This document shows, piece after piece, positions 35,508-45,100 of a stretch of 64,000 nt of DNA. Source of the stretch: Bradyrhizobium sp. CCGE-LA001 (lineage in GTDB: Bacteria > Pseudomonadota > Alphaproteobacteria > Rhizobiales > Xanthobacteraceae). The DNA is taken from NCBI RefSeq assembly GCF_000296215.2, contig NZ_CP013949.1, positions 3,217,501 through 3,281,500 on the forward strand. The letters are read 5' to 3'. The notes beneath the pieces are model-generated. The model did not search any database. It worked only from the letters and a program-made list of their open reading frames with translations, and was not told the DNA's origin. Position 1 is the stretch's first letter. Every line of letters starts with the position of its first letter. The translations under genes and the position numbers were made by a program.

Positions 35508-36263
35508 ATGCGGCTTCTTTGTCTGCCTTACTCCGGCGGCAGCGCCATGTTCTATGCGCGATGGCGCAGGCTGCTGCCGTCGTGGATCGACGTTCGGCCG
35601 GTGGAGTGGCCTGGGCGCGGCGCCCGCATGGACGAGCCGCTGGCGACCGATCCGCGCGAGTTGGCAGCTCAGCTCGCGAGCGAGCTCGCCCCGCAGCTCG
35701 ATGGGGCCTATGCGTTGTTCGGGCACAGCCTCGGTGCGGTGGTCGCGTTCGAGCTTGCGCACGGCCTGCTCGATCGCGGGGCGCCTGCGCCAGCCATTCT
35801 CTTCGCCTCGGGCGCGGAAGCGCCCGCGGTGCGGGACGGCAGCAAGTGGCGCCAACCGCTAAGCGATGAAGCGCTGATGCAGGAGCTGCGCAATCTTCAG
35901 GGCACGCCCGACGAGGCGCTGTCGAATACGGAGCTGATGCGATCCGCGCTGCCGGTGTTGCGCGCCGATTTCCTGATGTGCGGAGCCTATGTCTACCGGC
36001 CGCGGCGTCCGCTGCCGTGCCCCGTGCACGTGTTTGGCGGAGCGGACGACGAAACCGGCCGCGAGGCACTCGAGGCCTGGCGCCAGGAGACCTCGGCGTC
36101 GTTCGCGCTCGACATCCTGCCGGGGCATCACTTCTTCATTCACACGCAGCAGGCTGAGCTGATCGGCCGGATCGGCGCAGCGTTGGCCCGGCTATCGGGG
36201 CGATCAATCGGTTTGCATCAGAGCGAGGATCATGAGCGCGTTCTCCGTCCAGCCACTCATTGA
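35508..36263 (+). CDS. Type II thioesterase (NRPS editing)
   Basis: A 251-residue alpha/beta-hydrolase. The nucleophile motif GHSLG has Ser74, the Asp is probably in V-F-G-G-A-D-D, and the catalytic His is at 207/208 in L-P-G-H-H-F-F. The N-terminal L-L-C-L-P-Y-S-G-G-S-A-M-F-Y and W-P-G-R-G are the standard type II thioesterase marks. It clears misprimed or stalled acyl groups from carrier domains. Its 3' end overlaps the hydroxylase gene by 32 bases. It is unlikely to release the final product, which should need a TE domain or other enzyme beyond the window. Confidence 0.93.
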   Translation: MRLLCLPYSGGSAMFYARWRRLLPSWIDVRPVEWPGRGARMDEPLATDPRELAAQLASELAPQLDGAYALFGHSLGAVVAFELAHGLLDRGAPAPAILFASGAEAPAVRDGSKWRQPLSDEALMQELRNLQGTPDEALSNTELMRSALPVLRADFLMCGAYVYRPRRPLPCPVHVFGGADDETGREALEAWRQETSASFALDILPGHHFFIHTQQAELIGRIGAALARLSGRSIGLHQSEDHERVLRPATH

Positions 36264-37200
36264 GGGCAAAACTCTTCCCATGCTGCTCAAGGCAGGTGAG
36301 GCCGGGCAGCCGCTGGGCGAAGCCCTTCCGATGCTGCGCGAGACGATCGACCGGTACCTGACCGACAGCGGCGGCATCGTGTTCCGTGATTTCTCGCTCG
36401 ACGGTCCTGATGCGTTTCGGGCCTTCGCGGCCGATTTCGGCCACCCACTGCTCACCTACGAGTTCGGATCGACGCCGCGCTCGCAGGTGACCTCCGGGGT
36501 CTACACGTCCACGGAATATCCGCCGCACCAACACATCCCGCTGCACAACGAGCAGGCCTACACCCGCGATTGGCCGATGAAGATCTGGTTCTATTGCATG
36601 CAGCCGGCGCTCGAAGGCGGGGAGACACCGATCGCCGACAGTCGCGCCATCTATCGCGACATGCCGACGGCCATTCGCGAACGGTTCGCCGAGAAGGGCG
36701 TGATGTATGTGCGGAACTACGGCAACGGCCTCGACGTCGACTGGGAGCAGGTGTTCGGCACGGACTCCAGATCAGAGGTGGAGGCATACTGCGCTCGACA
36801 CGACATCGAATGCGAGTGGAAGGAAGATGGCGAGCTCCGCACGCGCCAGATCTGTCAGGGCACGGCGCAGCACCCGGTCACGGGCGACCGGGTCTGGTTC
36901 AACCAGGCACATTTGTTTCACGTCTCCAATCTCGAGCCGGAGGTGCGCGAGAGCCTGCTCGACGTGGTCGATGACGAGGCCGATCTGCCGCGCAACGTCT
37001 TCTATGGCGACGGTTCGAGGATCGAGGATGAGACGCTGGCGAGGGTTCGGACCGTTCTCGAGACGCACAAGATCAGCTTTCCCTGGCAGGCCGGTGACGT
37101 CGTGATGCTCGACAACATGCTCACCGCGCACGCCCGTGCCCCATTCAAGGGACCGCGCAAGGTGATCGTCGCCATGGCGGAAGCTCATCGGCAGCGGTGA
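36232..37200 (+). CDS. TauD/TfdA-family Fe(II)/2-oxoglutarate hydroxylase (SyrP-like, probable Asp beta-hydroxylase)
   Basis: A 322-residue non-haem iron dioxygenase. The facial triad is His105 and Glu107 (LHNEQAY) and His300 (TAHAR); the 2-oxoglutarate-binding Arg is probably Arg309 (GPRKV). The HxE form rather than HxD, and the segment P-L-H-N-E-Q-A-Y, match the SyrP-like group that hydroxylates carrier-bound Asp in NRPS pathways. Position directly upstream of an NRPS whose first adenylation domain looks Asp-specific supports the same role here. Beta-hydroxyaspartate is a bidentate Fe(III) ligand in several siderophores. The activity is inferred from family and context. Confidence 0.82.
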   Translation: MSAFSVQPLIEGKTLPMLLKAGEAGQPLGEALPMLRETIDRYLTDSGGIVFRDFSLDGPDAFRAFAADFGHPLLTYEFGSTPRSQVTSGVYTSTEYPPHQHIPLHNEQAYTRDWPMKIWFYCMQPALEGGETPIADSRAIYRDMPTAIRERFAEKGVMYVRNYGNGLDVDWEQVFGTDSRSEVEAYCARHDIECEWKEDGELRTRQICQGTAQHPVTGDRVWFNQAHLFHVSNLEPEVRESLLDVVDDEADLPRNVFYGDGSRIEDETLARVRTVLETHKISFPWQAGDVVMLDNMLTAHARAPFKGPRKVIVAMAEAHRQR

Positions 37201-37242
37201 TCGGCGGGAATTTTCGGCGCGGCCGAACAGGAATTCGAGAAC

Positions 37243-39190
37243 ATGGACAGATCCAACCTCGTCGAACGTTTGCGAGAGCACGCTGCCTTGCGACCGGAGA
37301 AGGTGGCGTTGCGGTTCCTCGAAGGCGACGACGTCGCGGGCGAACTGACGTTCGCAACTCTCGACGCGCGGATCAGGGCGCTTGCGGCGTGGTTGCAGCA
37401 GATGGGCGGCGCGGGCGAGCGGGCGGTGATCCTGCTGCCGAGCGGGATCAACTATGCTGTGGCATTCTATGCCTGCCTCTATTCGGGCGTGATCGCCGTT
37501 CCCGCCTATCCGCCGGAGGGCGGTCCCGAGCGTTATGCAGGACGTCTCCACTGCATCTTGCGGGATGCCGCGCCGCGCTTCATCCTGGTGGAGACGGCTC
37601 TGGGCGGTCTCATCGAAGCGGCGCTGCCCGAACTCGGCGACGTGCATCTGGTTGCGGTGGACACGATTTCGCCTGACCTTGCGGCGGACTGGCGCGAGAC
37701 GAGACCCGCCGCCGATGCGATCGCGTTCCTCCAGTACACGTCCGGCTCGACCTCGCAGCCGAAGGGCGTTTGCGTTTCCCATGGCAATCTGGCGGCGAAC
37801 GAGCGTGCCATCGAAGCGGCCTGTGGCGGAATGCCGGACGATGTCTTTGTCAGCTGGCTGCCGCTCTATCATGACATGGGACTGATTGGCGGACTCCTGA
37901 ATCCGCTGTTCACGGGCTTTACCGGCGTGCTGATGTCGCCGCGGAACTTCCTGGAGCGGCCACGGCGCTGGCTCGAAGCCATCGACCGTCACGGCGGCAC
38001 GTTGAGCGGTGGGCCCGATTTCGCCTACGCGCTATGCGCCGACCGCATCTCGGATGAGGCAATCAGTCGGCTGGACCTCAGCCGCTGGAGTTTTGCGTTC
38101 TCCGGCTCGGAGTTCGTCCGCCGGACCACCCTCGAAAAATTCGGCGACCGGTTCGCGCGGGCCGGGTTCGATCGGAGAGCGTTGACAGCTTGCTATGGCT
38201 TGGCCGAAGCGACTCTGCTGGTGACTGCGGGCGACATCACAGCCGAGACCGTGAGCTATACGCTCGATACGGTGGAACTCGCTGCGGGTCGCATTGCGAG
38301 TGCCGGCGAAGGCACCGACCTCGTGGCATGCGGTCAGACCGCCGCAGGCCACGACACACGCATCATGCGCGTCGACGGATCGGCGGCGGCCGAGGCTGAT
38401 GAGGTCGGCGAGATCTGGGTGAGTGGCCCCAGTGTCGCGCTCGGCTACTGGAACAATCCTGAGGCAACGCGCCAAGCCTTCGTCGAGCGGGACGGCGTGC
38501 GCTGGCTGCGGACCGGCGACATCGGGTTCATTCGCGATGATGCGCTCGTCGTGGCCGGTCGCCTCAAGGATCTGCTGATCGTTCGCGGCCAGAATGTCTA
38601 CCCGACCGATGTCGAGCAGGCCGTCGAAGCCGAGGTCGAATCCGTCCGCAGCGGGCGGGTTGCCGCTTTTCCCGTCGAGATGGACGGGCGTGAGGCCATT
38701 GGCGTGGCAGCGGAGTTCAGCCGCGCCGTGCTCAAGCGCAGCGATCCGGAAGCGCTCGCGCATGCGATCGGTGAGGCTGTGCTGCGGCAGGCGCAGGAAT
38801 ATCCGGCTGTGATCGTCTTGCTCAACCCGCAGGCCATGCCGCTGACCACGAGCGGCAAGTTGCAGCGGTCTGCCTGCGCAGCGCGCCTTGCCGACAACAC
38901 GCTGGACAGCTTCATGGTGTTCGAGAGGGGACGGCGCCTCGGCAGCGGATCGCTGACGGTGCCGGCGACCGCTACTGAGCGTACCGTCGCCTCGATCTGG
39001 TGCGATGCGCTTGGCGTGGCGGCGGTGCATCGCGAGGACGACTTCTTCGTTCTTGGCGGCAATTCGATAGCCGCCGGCCAGGCCGCCGCTGCGATCCGCG
39101 ACCGTCTGAACGTAGAGGTCGAGCTGCGCACCTTCTTCGACGCGCCAACGCTGACCGCCTTCGCCGATCGGATCGATGCTCTGGCAGGGA
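37243..39190 (+). other. NRPS loading module: FAAL-ACP
   Basis: The ligase adenylates a fatty acid and passes it directly to the ACP (Ser608) without CoA. The following C domain then acylates the first amino acid. Chain length of the lipid cannot be told from sequence. Confidence 0.88.
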
Positions 39191-42100
39191 CCGGTGCCGC
39201 CCGGACGCTGCCGCCGATCCCTTGGGCGGCCGCGTCTGATCGCGCGTTGATGTCGCACGCACAGGAGCGGCTCTGGTTCCTCTGGAACATGGATCCGGCC
39301 GGGACAGCCTATACCGTTGCGAGCACGATCCGTCTGAAGGGACGGCTCGATCATGCCGTGCTGTCGCGCGCTTTGAGCGAAATCGTCCGTCGTCACGAGG
39401 TTTTGCGGACCACATTCATAGCCAGGGACGGCCGCGGAACGCAGATCATCCACGATGCCATGAGCATTGGCATCCGGCACGAGGATCTCCGGTCTCATCC
39501 TGCGCAGGAGCGCTCTGATCGCGCGGCGATGTTCAAGCAATCCGAGCTGGACAAGCCATTCGATCTCGTGAACGGGCCGTTGCTGCGCGCGGTGCTGCTT
39601 CAGCTTGCGGACGACGCGTATGAATTGCTGCTGCTGGCTCATCACATTGTCGTCGATGGCTGGTCGCTCGATGTGCTGCTGGAAGAACTGGCCGGCCTCT
39701 ATCGCAGTGGCATCGGCCAAGGCGCCGGCGCGCCGCCGGTTCCGGTGATCCAATATGCGGATTTCGCGGCCTGGCAGCGAAGCTGGCTCGCGGGCGGTGA
39801 GGGCGATCGGCAGCTTACCTACTGGCGCGCCAAGCTCGGCGATGTTCATCCGGTCCTGGCGTTGCCGTATGACCGGCCGCGCCCGGCGGTCCAGAGCCAT
39901 GCCGGCGACACGATCGGTCTCGCCATCGACGGCGCGCTCGCCGCCCGGCTGCGGACGATCGCGGCAAGGCAGCGCGTCAGCATCTTCATGCTGCTGCTCG
40001 GCGCATATCAGGTGCTGCTCCATCGCCATACGGGACAGAACGATCTGCGCGTCGGCGTGCCGATCGCGGGACGTCGGCACGCGCAGCTCGAACGGCTGAT
40101 CGGATGTTTCGTCAATACGCTGGTGCTGCGGGCCGAGATTGCCAGCGAAGCGAGCTTCCCGAGGCTGCTGCAGCAGGTCAAGGAATCGGTGATCGAGGCG
40201 CTGTCGCACCAGGATCTTCCGTTCGAGATGCTGGTGGACGGCCTCAAGCCCGAACGCAGCGGTGGCCACAATCCGTTGTTCCAGGCGAAGTTCAATTACA
40301 TGTCCGCGCCGAGCGGTTTCGCTGGCGTCGAGGGGCTCAGCGCCGACATCGACATCATCGATCTTGCGGGTTCGCATTTCGATCTCGCGCTCGACGTCAT
40401 CGATGGCGCTGTCGGCATGAAGGTCACGTTCAACTACGCCACCGATCTGTTCGATCGACCGACCATCGCGCGACTGGCGGCGCAATTCAGCTCGATGCTG
40501 CGCCAGATTGCCGACGATGCCGAGCGGCGGATATCGGACTTCGTCATTGACGAGGAGCACCGACAGGCCGTGCCGAGTGAGGCCGCGACCTTCCGCTTCA
40601 CGGATGTGCTCAGCCTGCACCGCGCATCAACCGCCGATCGACAGGCCGCCATCGCCATCCGATGCGGCCGGGAGCAGATGTCCTTTGCGGATCTCGAGCA
40701 GCGGTCAAACCGTATCGCGCACGCCCTCGTCACCAAGGGCGTCGCACGCGAGACACCGGTCGCGCTGTGGATCGAGCGCTCGCCGGCCTTTGTCGTCGCC
40801 TTGCTAGCTGTGCTCAAGGCCAGCGGCGCGTACGTCCCGCTGGATCCGAAATGGCCGATGGAGCGCATCCGCCGCATCCTGACCGATGGCGGCATCAAGA
40901 TCGTGCTGGCAGCGGGTGAGAAACTGGCGGACGCGTGCGAGCTCGACTGCCTGGTGCTCGATGCGGCGGCGGAAGCCGAGCGCGAGGAGCTATCGAGCCT
41001 GCCGGTCGGCGGGACGATTCATCCGGAGCAGACTGCTTATGTCATTTACACGTCGGGATCGACCGGCGCGCCAAAGGGCGTGAGCGTCTCGCATAGCGCC
41101 TTGGCCAATTACGTGCAGGCTCTGCTGCAACGCCTGAAGCCCCGCCCGACAGCGAGCATGGCGATGGTCTCCACGGTGGCGGCCGACCTCGGCCACACCG
41201 TCCTGTTCGGCGCGCTCGCATCCGGCGCGACGCTGAATCTGCTGTCGCCGGAGGCCGTGTTCGACGCCGATGCGTTTGCGCAGGCGATGCACGAGGGCGA
41301 GGTCGACATTCTCAAGATCGTGCCCAGCCATCTGCGAGGGCTGCTTCAGGCCTCGCGCTCGGCCGATCTTCTCCCCCGCGATGCCCTCGTCCTCGGTGGC
41401 GAGGCGTGCGATGGCGCACTGCTGGACGAAGTCCGGCGCTTGCGGCCGGGCTGCCGGATTCTAAATCATTACGGGCCCACGGAAACGACGGTCGGTGCGG
41501 TGACGCATGAGTGCGCCACGGAACGCGAGGACGGCCCGGTTCCGATCGGGCTGCCTCTTGCCAATCTGCGCGCTCATGTCCTGGATGACGCGCTGAACGA
41601 AGTTCCGATTGGTGTCACCGGCGAACTCTATATCGGCGGTGCCGGGCTGGCGCGCGGCTATCGCGGCGCGGCGGGCCTGACTGCGGAACGCTTCGTGCCG
41701 GATCCGTTCGGGATAGCGGGCGAGCGCCTCTACCGAACCGGGGATCGTGTTCGCTGCGACGGCGCAGGCCGGCTGATATTCCTTGGCCGCTCCGATGACC
41801 AGCTCAAGTTGCGCGGCTATCGCGTCGAACCCGGCGAGGTCGCGCGCGTCATCAAGGCGCTGCCGGGGATCGACGATGCGGTAGTCGTTCCGCGCACGAT
41901 CGGGGCGAATGCCGATCGCCAGGAGCTGATCGCCTATTGCGTGCCTAAGGGCAGCGCTGGTCAGCAGGCCGATGCGATCAAGCAACAGCTGGCTGCGATC
42001 GTGCCAGACTATATGGTGCCGTCGCACATCGTCACCTTGGCGCGACTGCCGCTGACGCCGAATGGAAAGGTCGATCGTCGCGCCTTGCCAGAGCCCGCTG

Positions 42101-45100
42101 GAGAGGCGGCGTCTGCTGGCTATGCCGCGCCTGCCGGGGATATTGAAGTTGCGATCGCGGCGGTCTGGTGCGAGGTGCTCGGTCGAGAGCGAGTCGGCCG
42201 CAACGACAATTTCTTTGAGCTTGGCGGCGATTCGATTCTGAGCTTGCAGATCATCGCCCGCTTGCGCAAGCGCGGCATCCGGCTGACGCCGAAGCAGATC
42301 TTCAGCCAGCAGACGGTCGCCGGATTGGCGACGGTCGCCGTCATATCTGCGGGAGCGACCAAGAAGGAGAAGCCGGCGGCGAAAACGTTAGCCGGCGGCG
42401 ACTCGGGGTCCGGCATGCGCCATCTGATGCCGATCCAGGCGCGCTTCTTCGCCGAGGACATCGACAATCGGGATCACTGGAATCAGGCGGTTCTGCTGCT
42501 GCCCCGGATGCAGGTCGACTGGGAAACTCTGCGGCGCGCGCTCGCCGCCATCGTGGAGCATCACGACGCGTTGCGCCTGCGGTTCAGGCAGGTGGACGGC
42601 GCCTGGCGGGCGGAACAGGGGCCGCCGCCGGTGTCGTCCGAACTGCTATGGATTCATGCGGGTGCCGGTGGCGCGACGGAGATCACTGAGCTCGCCCGCG
42701 CCGCGCAGCAAAGCCTCTCGCTATCGACGGGGCCGCTGCTGCGGGCCGTCGGCATGGACTTGGCGGATGGCAGCCAACGGCTGCTGCTCGTGATCCATCA
42801 TCTCACCGTCGATGGCGTATCCTGGCGGATCCTGTTGGAAGACTTGGCGTCGGCCTATGACCAGCTGCAACTTGGCAGCTCCGTCGCGCTGCCGCCGAAG
42901 AGCGACTCCTATGCCTCGTGGAGCGAGCGGCTGCACGCCTATGCGGCGTCCGCGGAGCTCGCGGCGGAATTGCCGTACTGGCTGGATTGTGATGCCGGCG
43001 TGTGCCTGCCATGCGACGACGATCATGGCGACGTCGATCGCGTCGGCGACGGCGGCGAGGTATCATTGGTGTTCGATGCCGACCTGACCTCGCAGCTGCT
43101 TGAACAGGCGCCAGCCGCGTATCGGACCCAGGTCAACGATCTCCTGCTGGCCGGCCTCGTGCGCGCGGTGTCGCGCTGGAGCCGGCACGACGAGCTCACC
43201 GTTGAGCTCGAGGGCCACGGCCGCGAGGATATTTTCGCGGACGCGGATGTATCCCGCACCGTCGGCTGGTTCACGACGGCATTCCCGGTCCGGCTGAAGG
43301 ATACAGCCGCGGACGAGGCGTCACTGATCAAAGCGGTGAAGGAGAGGCTCCGCGCGATTCCGAATCGGGGGCTCGGCTATGGCGTGCTGCGCCATATCGG
43401 CTCCGAGCAGCAGCGCAATGCCCTGGCGCAATTGGCGGAGCCACAGATCGTCTTCAACTATCTCGGCCGGTTCGACGCAAGTATCGGCGCCGCCCAGCAA
43501 TTCACCTTCGCAGCGGAGAGCGCAGGTCCCTCGCGCAGCGCCAGGGCGCCGATGCGCGGCTGGCTGAACATCACGGGCCTCGTGCGTGAGGGTCGGCTGG
43601 AATTATCGTTCGGATATGGACGCAAACGCTACCGGCTCGCGACGGTCGAGCGGCTCGCAGCGCAGTACGAGGCTGCGCTGCGCGAGCTGGTCGTGCATTG
43701 CTGCAAGGGGGCGTCCGGCCTCACGCCATCGGATGTCCCACTGTCCGGGCTCGGCCAGGCTGATCTCGATCGGTTGGCGGGGACTCTCGATCTTCGCGGT
43801 ATTGAGGACATCTATCCGCTCTCGCCGATGCAGCAGGGCATGCTGTTCCATGCGCTGCGCGACGGTGCCAATGATGCCTATGTGAATCAGGTCGGGCTCG
43901 AGCTGTTCGGCGTCGATGCCGGCCAGCTGAAAGCCGCTTGGCAGGCGGTCAGCGACCGGCACGCGGCCCTGCGGACCGGGTTTGTCTGGGAGAACCTGTC
44001 GGGCGCAGCGCAGCAGGTGGTGTATCGCCAGGTGCCGGTGCCGTTCGTCGAAGAGGACTGGCGCGACGGATCGCGTGTGGATATGGAAGCCGCCCTGGCC
44101 GAGACATCCCGGCGCGATCGCGAGATGGGCTTCGACGTTTCACAGCCGCCCCTCCAGCGCTCTCGCCTGATACGTCTGGATGACAGCCGTCACTGGCTGA
44201 TCTGGACTCATCATCACATCTTCGTCGATGGCTGGAGCTCCGCAAGGCTGGTTGCGGAGGTGTTGCAGCAGGTGAGTGGCGGCACGCTACCCGCCGTGCA
44301 GGGTAGCTATCGCGATTACATTGAATGGTTGCAGAGCCGCGATCGCGAGAGCGCCGAGCGATTCTGGTGTGACGCCTTGGCGGGGGTCGAGACGCCCACA
44401 TTGCTCGCCAACACACTCGCGCACTCCAAGACATCCCGGGCCGAGGGCCACGCCAGCGTCGGGCTAGCGGTAGGCGCCGCGCTGACCGAGCGGCTAAAGT
44501 CCCTTGCAAAGCATGAACGGGTGACACTCAATACGGTCATCCAAGGGGCATGGGCACAGCTGTTGCGGCGGCATTCGGGGCAGTCTGCGGTCTGCTTCGG
44601 CGTGACCATATCGGGCCGACCGGCCGAATTGCCCGGTTCGGAAGAGATGGTGGGCCTCTTCATCAACACGCTTCCGATCGTCGATGCGCCGAACCCGCAA
44701 GGAATCGTCGGCGATTGGCTGCGCCAATTGCAGGAGCAGAACCTGGCGCTGCGCGAGCATGGCTGGACGCCGCTCTACGACATTCAGCGTCTCGCCGGCC
44801 ATGCGGGACAACCGTTGTTCGACACTATCCTGGTGTTCGAGAACTATCCCATCGACCAGGGATTGCTGCGGGGCGGGGACGGTGGCCCGCGGCTGGGACG
44901 TGTCGCGCATGTGACCCCGACGAACTATGCGCTGGCGGTTGCGGTGTTCGCCGCACGTGACAGGCTGAACATCGAATTCAATTATGATCCGTGCCGATTC
45001 GACGAGGCGGCGATCCTGCGCCTTCGCGACGTTCTGCATGGACTTCTAGAACAGATCGCGGCGAACGCGGAGCGCGTGATCGGTGATCTCTCTGCGGCAG

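Noticed and set aside
35393..35869. 158-codon frame overlapping mbtH and the thioesterase
   Set aside because: It overlaps two well-supported genes and is Arg/Ala-rich without motif.
38032..40620. 862-codon minus-strand open frame
   Set aside because: It is antisense to FAAL and C-domain sequence and shows no family motif.
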